From Pikeienuella piscinae (lineage in GTDB: Bacteria; Pseudomonadota; Alphaproteobacteria; Rhodobacterales; Rhodobacteraceae), in assembly GCF_011044155.1 (NCBI RefSeq), contig NZ_CP049056.1, positions 3,290,001-3,354,000 of the forward strand: a DNA stretch of 64,000 nucleotides, in the 5' to 3' direction. Below, piece by piece: positions 17,892 through 26,819 of this stretch; position 1 is the stretch's first letter; the number at the start of each line of letters is the position of its first letter. The notes below the pieces were generated by a model. It was not told the DNA's origin and made no database searches. It worked only from the letters and a program-made list of their open reading frames with translations. Position numbers and translations under genes: made by a program.

Positions 17892-18746
17892 CTACGGAAA
17901 GTCGGCAGGCGGTTCGCCCATGATGGAGTCATGGATATCGCGCGCGGCGCGCTTCATCGCGGAGGTCACCCGCGCCTCATACTCTTCGATCTGAGACACG
18001 AAACCGGCGAGACAAAAGATGTAGGCGACCTTCCCCTCTCGAGAGAAAATCGGCAGGCCATAGGCGAGCATTCCCTCGAAATGCTCGCCGACGCTCCGCG
18101 AGAAGCCCCGAACTCTGGTCGCAGCGAGTTCTGCGATCAGGCGCTCAGGCGTGGTGATCGTATGCCGCGTGTATTTATGTATCTTTCTTCTCGCCAGCAG
18201 TCGCTTTTGCTCCGCTTCAGGCCGCCAGGCGAGAAAGGCGCGCATCTGCGCCGGAGAGTCGTAAGGCAGCGTTGAGCCGATGGCGTACGACACCAGCACC
18301 TGATTGTCGTTGGAGAGATTGTCGATGACGATGAACGACCGGTCCTTCTGGGGCTGTGTCAGCACGCACGAAAAGCCGGATTCGACCACAAGCTGCGCCA
18401 AGCGTTCGCGGATGCGCTTCAGTTCGGGCGACGCTCGCAACGAGGAACAACTCGCCAAGAGCCCGGCGCCAAGCCGGTATGTCTTGGCGCGGTCATCGAA
18501 TTGCAGCCAGTCGGAATGTGTGAGCGTCTTCAGGATGGCGTGACAGTGGCTTTTGGTGATGCCGAGCGCGCTGCTGAGTTCCGCCAGCGATGCGCCGGTC
18601 GACCCGTGACGATTGAGCGCTTCGACGATGCGAATCCCATTGAAAAGTGCCGGCACGAGCTTGGGCGGCGCCTTCGCCGTGCTCGATTCCAAAAGAGCAT
18701 CCGCAGTATCGGCATGGGTATATGATTGATGCGCAGTAAGATTCAT
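17892..18746 (-). CDS. IclR-family transcriptional regulator
   Basis: Cytoplasmic regulator, 284 aa from the ATG at 18746 (a TTG three codons upstream is possible). Residues about 30-95 carry the winged HTH: ALFNGIRIVEALNRHG, ASLAELSSALGITKSHCHAILKTL, then the wing KTYRLGAGLL. The remainder is the IclR effector domain, ending in VSQIEEYEARVTSAMKRAARDI. IclR proteins typically sense the substrate or a metabolite of the adjacent catabolic genes. It is transcribed in the same direction as the downstream transporter-hydantoinase operon, separated by 219 bp holding a perfect palindrome. Confidence 0.9.
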   Translation of the reverse strand: MNLTAHQSYTHADTADALLESSTAKAPPKLVPALFNGIRIVEALNRHGSTGASLAELSSALGITKSHCHAILKTLTHSDWLQFDDRAKTYRLGAGLLASCSSLRASPELKRIRERLAQLVVESGFSCVLTQPQKDRSFIVIDNLSNDNQVLVSYAIGSTLPYDSPAQMRAFLAWRPEAEQKRLLARRKIHKYTRHTITTPERLIAELAATRVRGFSRSVGEHFEGMLAYGLPIFSREGKVAYIFCLAGFVSQIEEYEARVTSAMKRAARDIHDSIMGEPPADFP

Positions 18747-19624
18747 TCGTCTCAAGGATCCATACTGGTTTCGTCCACATGGTAGAGTCGATTCCGTTTC
18801 CTCTCAAGAACGGGCCCGCTGTTCTTGAATCCCGCTTGTCTGCGCCAGCCATGATCAGATCATGATCGCCGTTCGGCCGGTGAAGGTGTTTCCCGGGCTC
18901 CGGCTGACGAGACCGGCCAGACGACCATGCGGCGACTGTTGTTGAAAACGCGCGCACCCCCGGCCTCTGTTACGCGCTCCGGGAACGACACGCCGCGTCA
19001 GCCGATAGCGCAAACCGGCGCCGAAGGGCTCCGAAACGCCGCCCAGGCGCAGGCGTGGGGTCCGGCCGTTGCAAATGGCGGTCTCGTTGGCCCGTTCTCC
19101 GGATCGTCCTCGTTCAAGAGTTGGGAACCCGCAATGGAAGGGCGCCTCAATTACCCACGTGCGATGCGCAAACCGACGGTTTCTTCCGGCTCGCTCGGAT
19201 TGTGATGACCAGGGTGCGGACAGAGTTCGCGCACACCGCCAAGGACGGTGAATTCGATTCTGGTCCGATTCAATCCGGGTTGGCCCGGTCGCAAACACCG
19301 GTTTCAATCGATCCGGCGGTCCATGCGCCGGACATCCTTTGCGCCCGCCAGCGACCGCGTCCGGCAGGAACAAGCGTGCGCCGACGCGCGAAGAGCCGTA
19401 GAAATGGCGCCTAACGAGCCGGGATACTTCTATAAATTCGGCGCCCATGCTTCGCCCAAGTGACAAGGCGGCCGCAGCATCTGGTCAGTTCTCTACAAAG
19501 ATGTCAGTTCGATTTAAAAAGTGTATGAACTCCCCCTTGGCCTTTTCATGGAAGATCGAATAAACGAATTTCGTGACAAGGTCGATTGCGCGACTGGTCT
19601 GGCGTACGTACGAAAGGACATTCG
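18747..19624. other. Long intergenic region, no gene recognised
   Basis: About 880 bp between the divergent IclR and beta-helix/LamG genes. Several overlapping open frames occur on both strands, but none shows a domain, signal peptide or convincing ribosome site, and their translations are Arg-rich as expected of GC-rich non-coding sequence. The far right end (19490-19624) is more AT-rich and includes AAAGG at 19613-19617 serving the next gene. Besides the inverted repeat at 18804-18828 I see nothing definite. Confidence 0.5.
18804..18828. promoter_or_regulatory. Inverted repeat upstream of the IclR gene (8-bp arms)
   Basis: TCAAGAAC at 18804-18811 and GTTCTTGA at 18821-18828 are exact complements separated by nine GC-rich bases. 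It lies about 60-80 bp upstream of the regulator start. It could be an autoregulatory operator or simply a hairpin; it does not resemble the 17721-17740 palindrome. Confidence 0.35.
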
Positions 19625-22378
19625 ATGGCGGTATGGTATTCCTCTGATCTGGGGTGGAATTCGGGTCAGGATGTTTCTGGGGAGATCGGATCGCTTCTGG
19701 CCAATCGGTTCAAGGCTGGCGATACGCTTGTTCTTGAAGACACCTATCAGATCTCGGGGGCGAATCTGCGGCTTCCGAAGGACTTCACGCTGACCGCGGT
19801 GGATGGCGGCGGGTTCGATGTCCGGACGAGTGCGAAGGACAGCTCGGCGCTCTTCGTGCTTTCCGACGGGGTGACGATCGACAACATGACCTTCACGGCG
19901 ATCGACGCGCCGGGAACGGGGTATCGCGGGGCGAACCCGCAATCGGGGACGGATTATCACGCCAAGCGGGTGCTGGTCGTCGATGGCGACGACGTGACCA
20001 TCGAGGACAGCGCCTTCACCGGCAACGTGGCGATGCATGTGGACGTTCCGGGCGGCGACGACCTGACGATCCGGAGCAGCTATTTCGAGGGCGGCTTCTA
20101 CCAGGTGCGGCTTGTGGGCGGCGCCGACGACGCGCGCATCCTGAGCAGCCATTTCCGGAAATCCCTCGGCGACGGGATCAAGACGGAAGGCGACAACACC
20201 GACCACGGCCCGCAGCGCATGCAGGTGATCGACAGCTTCTTCGATCACAACGCGCGCGACGGGATCGACACCGCCGGCGGCTTCCGGGACGGCCATGTCC
20301 AGAACAGCGTGTTCTATGGCAATGGCGTCAGCGGCATGGACATCAAGAGCCTGTATTACGACAGCGGAGATCTGAACCCGACCAAGATGAACTCCGGGAT
20401 CGTCGTGGAAGGCAGCCAGTTCATCAACAGCCCGAACGGCGTCGTCGTCACCGTGCTCGACCGGGGGAACGTACTGACGGCGGCGAATGTCGACGCCATC
20501 CCGCACGACATCCACGTCACCGACAGCATCTTCGAGAACACCTCGCCGACGGCCGGCATGCGGGCCTTCCTGGTCAAGGACGGCTACGACATCACCTGGG
20601 ACGACCTGACCTTCAACGGCGAAGTCGCCGAGCTGCGCTTCATGAAGGCCGAAGTCCCCTTCAACCTCTCCGGCGTCAACGTCCAGGGCGATGTCGCAAA
20701 TTACGGAGAACCGAGAAATGTCGACGCCAGCGATCTCTGGGCCTACGATACGGGCCCGAACGCCGGCGGAGAATCGTCGTCGCCGGAACCGCAGCCCGAA
20801 CCGGAGCCGCAGCCGGAACCTCAGCCACAGCCTGAGCCGGAACCGCAGCCCGAACCTGAACCACAGCCCGAGCCGGGCGCAAGCGGCGGCCTGCTCTTCC
20901 AGAAGACGGGCGCGATGGAATTCGACGGCTCGTCGCGATCGGTAATCGAAGTTGCGCCATCGGAGACGCTTCAGGTGGACGCGACGACGATTTCCTTCGA
21001 CTTCAACGCTGACCGCGTTTCGGGTCGCCAGGGGCTCGTTTCAAAGGATGCCTACGGCGTCAATGAAAACGACGGCCACTTCGTGGCCTATATCAACAAT
21101 GGAACGCTTCACGTCCGCTTTCAGCAAGACAGCGATTCCCGGACCTTCTCGGTTTCGAACATAGACGCCCATACCGACCATTCCGTGCGCGCCAGCTTCG
21201 GCGACGGCAAGGTCGCGCTTTGGTTCGACGGCGCGCTCGTTGGCGAAAGCGCTTTCGACACGAGCTGGTCCGACAACGCCGAGTATCTGCAGATCGGTGC
21301 GAATGGCTGGGGAAGCAAATCGGGCGAAGCCGGGTTCAGGGATGTGTTCGACGGTACAATCTCCGACCTCGCCATCGTGGAAGGCTATAATGTGGCCGTA
21401 GTTCCGAGCGAACCGGAGCCGAACCCCGTGCCGGAGCCGACCCCTGATCCGGAGCCGACCCCCGAGCCAGAGCCTGAGCCGGAACCGACGCCTGAGGCCC
21501 AGCCGACGATCGATATCGCCGCGCTCACGGGCGACAATGAACTGGGCGAAAGCGAAATCGATTCGGTGGATATCGCCGGCAGCACAGAAAATGTTCAGGA
21601 CGGGGGCCAGGTGACGGTCGCCCTGTCGGGCGACTCGCACGACACTGTCCTTGGAACCGCGACCGTTTCTTCGGGAGAGTGGTCGCTGAATAACGTCGAT
21701 CTCAGCGATCTGTCCGGCGACGCGTATACTCTTACCGCGACCGTCGCCAACACGACAGGGATAGCGCAGTCGACAGAGAGCTTCATCTTTATCCGGCCTG
21801 AGCCGGCCGCGGAGCACGATGAATTGTTCGCCATGGACGGAGAGATGGAGTTCAACGGCTCGACCGTCTCCGTAATCGAGCTGGCGCCGACCGACGATCT
21901 TCAGGTGGATGCGGCTACGCTCTCGTTCATCTTCAATGCGGATAAGGTATCCGGCCGGCAAGGCCTGGTTTCGAAGGACGCCTATGGCGTGGAGGTCAAC
22001 GACGGGCACTTCACCAGCTACCTGAACAATGGAACGCTTTCGGTTCGTTTTCAGGAAGGCGTGGAGTCCGAGACGTTCAACGTGTCCGGCATAAAGGCGG
22101 GCGAGGATTACGCGGTCAGCGCCAGCTTCGGCGATGGCGAGGTGTCGCTATGGTTGAATGGTGAACTGGTCGGAGATGCGTCTTTTGAAATGAGCTGGGT
22201 CGACAATATCGAATACCTGCAACTCGGCGCCAACGGATGGGCCAGCAGATCAGGCGCCGCCGGTTTCCGAGATGTTTTCGACGGGACGATAGGCGATGTC
22301 TCCATCGTGGGAGCGGGTCCATCGGATGCGGGCGCCATCCACGAAGCCGCCATGAGCCACGGTGACTTCATACTCTAG
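19625..22378 (+). CDS. Modular beta-helix / LamG-like extracellular or surface protein
   Basis: A 917-aa acidic multidomain protein. Residues about 1-380 form a right-handed parallel beta-helix (repeating strands such as VTIEDSAFTGN, LTIRSSYFEG, MQVIDSFFDHN), as in pectate lyases and alginate epimerases. Then come a Pro-Glu-rich linker (about 386-418), a concanavalin/LamG-like domain (about 420-590), a second Pro-Glu linker (594-625), an Ig-like domain (627-725) and a second LamG-like copy (735-900) nearly matching the first (SGRQGLVSKDAYGV in both). No Sec signal is visible at MAVWYSSDLGW, so export, if any, may be type I. The start is set by AAAGG seven bases upstream. A carbohydrate-binding or -cleaving role is inferred; catalytic residues were not assigned. 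Confidence 0.85.
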   Translation: MAVWYSSDLGWNSGQDVSGEIGSLLANRFKAGDTLVLEDTYQISGANLRLPKDFTLTAVDGGGFDVRTSAKDSSALFVLSDGVTIDNMTFTAIDAPGTGYRGANPQSGTDYHAKRVLVVDGDDVTIEDSAFTGNVAMHVDVPGGDDLTIRSSYFEGGFYQVRLVGGADDARILSSHFRKSLGDGIKTEGDNTDHGPQRMQVIDSFFDHNARDGIDTAGGFRDGHVQNSVFYGNGVSGMDIKSLYYDSGDLNPTKMNSGIVVEGSQFINSPNGVVVTVLDRGNVLTAANVDAIPHDIHVTDSIFENTSPTAGMRAFLVKDGYDITWDDLTFNGEVAELRFMKAEVPFNLSGVNVQGDVANYGEPRNVDASDLWAYDTGPNAGGESSSPEPQPEPEPQPEPQPQPEPEPQPEPEPQPEPGASGGLLFQKTGAMEFDGSSRSVIEVAPSETLQVDATTISFDFNADRVSGRQGLVSKDAYGVNENDGHFVAYINNGTLHVRFQQDSDSRTFSVSNIDAHTDHSVRASFGDGKVALWFDGALVGESAFDTSWSDNAEYLQIGANGWGSKSGEAGFRDVFDGTISDLAIVEGYNVAVVPSEPEPNPVPEPTPDPEPTPEPEPEPEPTPEAQPTIDIAALTGDNELGESEIDSVDIAGSTENVQDGGQVTVALSGDSHDTVLGTATVSSGEWSLNNVDLSDLSGDAYTLTATVANTTGIAQSTESFIFIRPEPAAEHDELFAMDGEMEFNGSTVSVIELAPTDDLQVDAATLSFIFNADKVSGRQGLVSKDAYGVEVNDGHFTSYLNNGTLSVRFQEGVESETFNVSGIKAGEDYAVSASFGDGEVSLWLNGELVGDASFEMSWVDNIEYLQLGANGWASRSGAAGFRDVFDGTIGDVSIVGAGPSDAGAIHEAAMSHGDFIL

Positions 22379-22429
22379 CGACCGCGGTGAGCCCTTGGCG
22401 TTCGCGTCCACTATGCGCCAGTGAGTTCG

Positions 22430-22445
22430 GCCTCAGCGGTGAGGC
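22430..22445. terminator. Possible hairpin between convergent genes
   Basis: GCCTCA-GCGG-TGAGGC forms a perfect 6-bp stem with a 4-base loop in the 229-bp gap between the LamG protein gene and the amidase gene, which converge. There is no T run after it on either strand, so intrinsic termination is uncertain. Confidence 0.3.
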
Positions 22446-22607
22446 TGACGCAAGCGATGAGTTCAGACGTCGCGCCTCTCACTATACCTTAATGGTCACG
22501 CCTGAGTGTGCGGTCGAAGAGAAGACCGGCGCAGCGGCCTGACCTTTGGGTTGCGAAACGGGCAACGGGTTTTCGGCGGTTGCGCGGGACGCGCCGGACT
22601 TCGCTCC

Positions 22608-23954
22608 TTATTCGCGCAAGAGCGCCTCCACCGCGCGGCTGATCGCCAGCAGGCGCCGTTCGCTGAGCGGCGCGCCAAGGAGTTGCAGGCCGACAGGAAG
22701 ACCGCTTCCCGCCAGCGGGATCGTCACGCCTGCGAGGTTGAGATAGTTCGCCGGCTGCGTGTTCTGCGTCATGCCCAGCGTCAGGCGCATCGCCTCCTCG
22801 GGATCTTCTAGCGCGGCGATCGCCGGCGCCGGGATCGCCGCGGTCGGGCAGACCCAGGCGTCTAGGTTGGCGGCGCGTTCGTGCGCCGACGCCATCAGAT
22901 CCGTCCGCCGCCGCTCGAGCCGAAGAAGATCGGCGGCGCGGGCTTCGGCGCCAGCATCGGTGCGGCGCGCGACGAGCGGGTCCATCCGCTCGCGACCCTC
23001 GCGCACCCGTTCCGCGCCCAGCGCCGCGACGAGACAGGCGGAGAGCGAGAGTGGAAAATAGGCTTCGCGCGCCGCCGGTTCGGGGATCTCGACTTCGGTG
23101 AGGCTGCATCCGGCGCCCGTCAGCCGCGCGAGCGCGGCTTCGGTTCGTGCGGCGACATCGGCGTCGAGCCCCTTGAAGAAATACGCGCCGGGCCGGGCGA
23201 GGCGCAGCCCGTCGAGCGACGCCGGCGCCGCCGGAACGGTATCGTCGAGCGCGGCGTGGATAATCGCGGCGTCCTCGGCGTCGCGGGTCAGAAGTCCAAG
23301 CGTGTCGAGATGCGGGGCGAGCGGAAAGACGCCTTCGGTCGGCCAGAGGCCATGCGTGGTCTTGAGCCCGAAAACGCCGCAAAGCGCGGCCGGGATGCGC
23401 ACCGATCCGCCGGTGTCGGAGCCGATGGCGAAACCGCAGAGCCCGGCCGCCATCGCCGCGGCGGAGCCCGAGCTGGAGCCGCCGGGTGCGCGCGGCGTCT
23501 CCATGTCCGCCGGGTTGCGCGGCGTCCCGCGCGGCGCGCTGGCGCCGGTGACGCCGAAAGCGAACTCAACGGTGCGGGTCTTGCCGAGGATGACGCAGCC
23601 GAGCCGCCTTAGTTTGCGTACGAACGGCCCTTCCGCGCCGATCAGATCGGAGACGTCCAGCAGGGACCCGGCAGTGACCGGCATGCCATCGACCGCGAGA
23701 AGGTCCTTGATCGCCAAGGGCGCGCCCATCAGCGGGCCGAGGTCGGTCCCGCTCTCCAGAAGCGCGTCGATCGCCCGGGCCTGCGCCAGCGCGCTTTCCG
23801 CGGACACGTGCTGATAGGCGCCGATGTCGCCGTCGAGCGCCTCGATCCGGTCGAGATAGGCGCGCGTCGTCGCCTCGGCGGTGGTCTCGCCGGCGCGAAG
23901 CCGCCGGCCATACGCGGCGAGGCCCCCGGCGAGCGGATCGGCAGGTGATGTCAT
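22608..23954 (-). CDS. Amidase-signature-family hydrolase
   Basis: Cytosolic amidase of 448 aa with the Ser-cisSer-Lys triad region: Lys in PLAIKDLL (about residue 83), the Gly/Ser-rich signature PGGSSSGSAAAMAAG, and the nucleophile Ser in GSDTGGSVRIPAA (about residue 180). The rest matches the GatA/AtzF-type fold, ending in GVTIPLAGSGLPVGLQLLG. GatA is usually longer and occurs with GatB/C, which are absent, so this is a catabolic amidase of unknown substrate. It is divergent from pxpABC with 195 bp between, suggesting shared control and an amide or lactam-related pathway. Confidence 0.92.
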   Translation of the reverse strand: MTSPADPLAGGLAAYGRRLRAGETTAEATTRAYLDRIEALDGDIGAYQHVSAESALAQARAIDALLESGTDLGPLMGAPLAIKDLLAVDGMPVTAGSLLDVSDLIGAEGPFVRKLRRLGCVILGKTRTVEFAFGVTGASAPRGTPRNPADMETPRAPGGSSSGSAAAMAAGLCGFAIGSDTGGSVRIPAALCGVFGLKTTHGLWPTEGVFPLAPHLDTLGLLTRDAEDAAIIHAALDDTVPAAPASLDGLRLARPGAYFFKGLDADVAARTEAALARLTGAGCSLTEVEIPEPAAREAYFPLSLSACLVAALGAERVREGRERMDPLVARRTDAGAEARAADLLRLERRRTDLMASAHERAANLDAWVCPTAAIPAPAIAALEDPEEAMRLTLGMTQNTQPANYLNLAGVTIPLAGSGLPVGLQLLGAPLSERRLLAISRAVEALLRE

Positions 23955-24149
23955 GCTTCGGACTCCTGTTGTTCACGTCTCGTGACGCCCGTCTTGTGAC
24001 ATGGCCGCAGCGCGGTCGTCCAGAGGCGCGGCGCCCATGCGCAGGGCCCTGCGGCCATCCGGCCGCCTTTTCATCCGGTTGTGAAAGTTGTACTTTTTCA
24101 GTATCCGCGAAGGCTGATCGGGTCGCACCGGAACTATCGGAGATCGAGG

Positions 24150-24935
24150 ATGCGCAAAGTGGATCTGAACGCGGATATGGGCGAAAGCTGGGGCGCGTGG
24201 AAGATGGGCCACGACGCCGAAATGTTTGAAGTGATCACCTCGGCCAACGTTGCTTGCGGCTTTCACGGCGGCGACCCGCTGGTGATGCACGAGACGCTTC
24301 GCCTGGCGCGCGAGAAAGGCGTCGGCGTCGGCGCCCATCCGGGCTACTTGGATCTCTGGGGTTTCGGCCGCCGCAGATTTGAGGGCGATGATCCGATCGA
24401 GATCGAAAAGCTGCTCATCTATCAGGTCGGCGCGCTGCAGGGCATGGCGAAGGCGGTCGGCGTTCCGGTGACGCATTTCAAGGCGCATGGGGCGCTGGCC
24501 AACCTCACCGCCGTTGACGCCGACATGGCCGACGCCACCGCGCGGGCGGTCCTGGCGACTGATCCGGACATGATATTCGTCGCGCTGCCCGGGACCGAAC
24601 AGGAACGCGCCGCCGCTCGCGCCGGCCTTCGCATTGCGCGTGAAGCCTATGCCGATCGCGCCTATGCGGCGGACGGGACGCTGGCGCCGCGCAAGACGCC
24701 TGGCGCGGTTCTCGACGATCCGGAGACGGCGGCGCGCCGCGCGGTCCGGATGGCGACAGAAGGCAGGGTCGCGACGATCGACGGCCGGGAGATCGCGCTC
24801 GAATTCGACACGATCTGCGTACATGGCGATAATCTGCATGCGGTCGAGATGGCGCGCGCCGTGCGTGGCGCGCTGACCGAGGCCGGCGTCGCGATCCGAC
24901 CGATGGCGGAGACCGCGGAGCAGGGCGCTGGCTGA
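24150..24935 (+). CDS. pxpA: 5-oxoprolinase subunit A (LamB/YcsF family)
   Basis: Subunit of the ATP-dependent prokaryotic 5-oxoprolinase, which opens 5-oxoproline (pyroglutamate) to glutamate. 261 aa; start at 24150 is fixed by GGAG seven bases upstream and by the family N-terminus MRKVDLNADMGESWG. Other hallmarks: NVACGFHGGDPLVM, GVGAHPGYLDLWGFGRR, VTHFKAHGAL and DTICVHGDN. Part of pxpABC with 4-bp and overlapping junctions to the next genes; a small palindrome AAAGT-TGT-ACTTT at 24084-24096 lies upstream. Confidence 0.95.
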   Translation: MRKVDLNADMGESWGAWKMGHDAEMFEVITSANVACGFHGGDPLVMHETLRLAREKGVGVGAHPGYLDLWGFGRRRFEGDDPIEIEKLLIYQVGALQGMAKAVGVPVTHFKAHGALANLTAVDADMADATARAVLATDPDMIFVALPGTEQERAAARAGLRIAREAYADRAYAADGTLAPRKTPGAVLDDPETAARRAVRMATEGRVATIDGREIALEFDTICVHGDNLHAVEMARAVRGALTEAGVAIRPMAETAEQGAG

Positions 24936-24939
24936 GAGC

Positions 24940-25662
24940 ATGTCGAATGAAATCCGTTATCTCCCGTCAGGCGATTGCGCTCTGACTATAGAGTTTGGCG
25001 ATCGTGTCGACCGTTCTCTCAGCGCGAGAGCCATGGCGCTGCGGCGCGCGCTGGAGCGCGGCTCGATCGAGGGCGTGATCGAGACGGTGCCGACCTTCCG
25101 CTCGCTCATGGTGCATTACGATCCGCTCGTCATCTCCGGCGCCCGTTTGCGCGCGCAGATCGAGGTGTTGGCGACCGACGAGGCCGAGGCTGAGGCGGAG
25201 GGCCGAGCGGTGACCTTGCCCGTCGTTTACGGTGGTTCGCACGGGCCTGACCTCGAAGATGTGGCGAAGGCCGGCGGCGTCACGGCGGAAGCAGCGGCGA
25301 AACTGCATAGCGACATCACGCATTACGTTTACATGATGGGATTCGCTCCGGGGCATCCCTATCTCGGCGATCTGCCCAAGGAACTGACATTGCCGCGCCG
25401 CAAGACGCCGCGTACGCGTATCCCCGCCGGGACCGTGGCGATCGCCGTCGGGCAGACCGTCATCTATCCCTTCGAGAGCCCAGGCGGCTGGCGCGCCATC
25501 GGCCGGACCCCGGCGGTCCTGTTCGACATCCGCCGCGATCCGCCCTCGCTCCTGCGCGCCGGCGATCATGTTCGCTTTCGCCCGATCGAGGTTGATGAAT
25601 ACGATCACCTGTTGTCACGCCCAGCCGCCGAGCGGGTCGAGATCGCCGGGGACAGCGCATGA
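24940..25662 (+). CDS. pxpB: 5-oxoprolinase subunit B (KipI / allophanate hydrolase subunit 1 family)
   Basis: 240 aa, start 4 bp after pxpA. Family signatures are clear: RYLPSGDCALTIEFGD at the N-terminus, VETVPTFRSLMVHYDP, the long conserved core FAPGHPYLGDLPKELTLPRRKTPRTRIPAGTVAIA (landmarks only) and PFESPGGWRAIGRT. With subunits A and C it forms 5-oxoprolinase. The older name KipI refers to the Bacillus kinase-inhibitor homologue; here the complete A-B-C set makes the metabolic role more likely. Confidence 0.95.
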   Translation: MSNEIRYLPSGDCALTIEFGDRVDRSLSARAMALRRALERGSIEGVIETVPTFRSLMVHYDPLVISGARLRAQIEVLATDEAEAEAEGRAVTLPVVYGGSHGPDLEDVAKAGGVTAEAAAKLHSDITHYVYMMGFAPGHPYLGDLPKELTLPRRKTPRTRIPAGTVAIAVGQTVIYPFESPGGWRAIGRTPAVLFDIRRDPPSLLRAGDHVRFRPIEVDEYDHLLSRPAAERVEIAGDSA

Positions 25663-26702
25663 GCGCGGCGCTTGTCGTCGAGGCCCCAGGGCCCTTCACG
25701 ACCTTGCAGGATCTTGGCCGGACGGGTCATCAGGCGGCCGGTATTCCGGTCTCGGGCGCGCTCGATCCGGAGTCGCTCAGGCTCGCCAATACGCTGGTCG
25801 GCAATACAGAGGGGGAGGCGGCGCTGGAGATGCGTCTCGCCGGCCCGACGCTGAAGATCGCGGCGGATCATGTGCGCGTCGCGCTCTGTGGCGCGTCCTC
25901 GCCGCTGGAGATCATCGCCCCTGAGCGGGGCGAGATCGCCCCTTGGCGGACGGTCCGGCTGGAGAGAGGAGCGGTCATTCGCGTTCCGCCGCTCCGCGAA
26001 AGCGTCACGGCGTATCTTGCGGTCGAGGGGGGATTCGACGCGCCGGAGATTCTCGGCAGCCGCTCGACATGCCTGCGAGCTGGGTTTGGCGGATTCGAAG
26101 GGCGCATCCTCGCGGAGGGCGACAGGCTCGGACTGAATCTCGATACAGTCGCGGCTCGGCCCGAAATCAGGGCCGCCCGGCCGCCGACGCTAACGCCGCC
26201 AGAACGGATCCGCGTCGTGCTCGGACCGCAGGACGACTATTTCAGCGAGGCCGGACTAGCGACTCTGCTGACGGCGGAGTTCGTTGTGACCAAAGATGCG
26301 GACCGGATGGGCTTGCGACTGAGTGGTCCGCGGCTGGAGCACCAGCGGGGTTACAACATCGTGTCGGACGGTATCGCGACTGGAGCGATACAGGTGCCGG
26401 GAGACGGTCAGCCGATCGTGCTGCTGGCCGATCACCAGACGACGGGTGGTTATCCCAAGATCGCCACGGTGATTTCGGCGGATCTGGCGGCGCTGGGACG
26501 TCTCGCGCCGGGCGCGACGGTTCGGTTCTCCGCGGTGACGGTCGAGGAGGCTGAGGCCGCGCGTGCGGCGCGGGAACGCGACATCGCCGCGCTCCTGCGC
26601 AGTCTTGAGCCGATCCTGGTCGACCCGAAGACGCTTTCGAGCGTCGCCCTTCTGGCGGTGAACCTCGTGAGTGGCGTCGTGGACGCACCCCGCGCGGGGT
26701 AG
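25659..26702 (+). CDS. pxpC: 5-oxoprolinase subunit C (KipA / biotin-dependent carboxyltransferase-like)
   Basis: 347 aa, overlapping pxpB by 4 bp (ATGA). The N-terminus VVEAPGPFTTLQDLGRTGHQAAGIPVSGALDP is the family hallmark, followed by ANTLVGNTEGEAALEM, GSRSTCLRAGFGGFEGR, and PGDGQPIVLLADHQTTGGYPKIATVI near residue 265. The last 60 residues are a more variable helical tail. Completes the PxpABC enzyme. A 117-bp gap then separates it from the next gene. Confidence 0.95.
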   Translation: MSAALVVEAPGPFTTLQDLGRTGHQAAGIPVSGALDPESLRLANTLVGNTEGEAALEMRLAGPTLKIAADHVRVALCGASSPLEIIAPERGEIAPWRTVRLERGAVIRVPPLRESVTAYLAVEGGFDAPEILGSRSTCLRAGFGGFEGRILAEGDRLGLNLDTVAARPEIRAARPPTLTPPERIRVVLGPQDDYFSEAGLATLLTAEFVVTKDADRMGLRLSGPRLEHQRGYNIVSDGIATGAIQVPGDGQPIVLLADHQTTGGYPKIATVISADLAALGRLAPGATVRFSAVTVEEAEAARAARERDIAALLRSLEPILVDPKTLSSVALLAVNLVSGVVDAPRAG

Positions 26703-26819
26703 GCTGGCGCCGGCATTGACACCGAAAGAGCCATGGCCCACGAATCTTGACGAGTCCGCGCGGCCCACGCGCCATTTCGCCACGGGCGATTCACAGCAGA
26801 CAGGAGCTTAGAAGCGCCA

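Noticed and set aside
20780-21500. Short tandem DNA repeats suggesting CRISPR or satellite
   Set aside because: They encode Pro-Glu linker units in the reading frame of a modular protein, with no regular spacer structure.
24084-24096. AAAGT-TGT-ACTTT palindrome upstream of pxpA
   Set aside because: Short enough to occur by chance and no regulator gene is adjacent; mentioned in the pxpA entry only.
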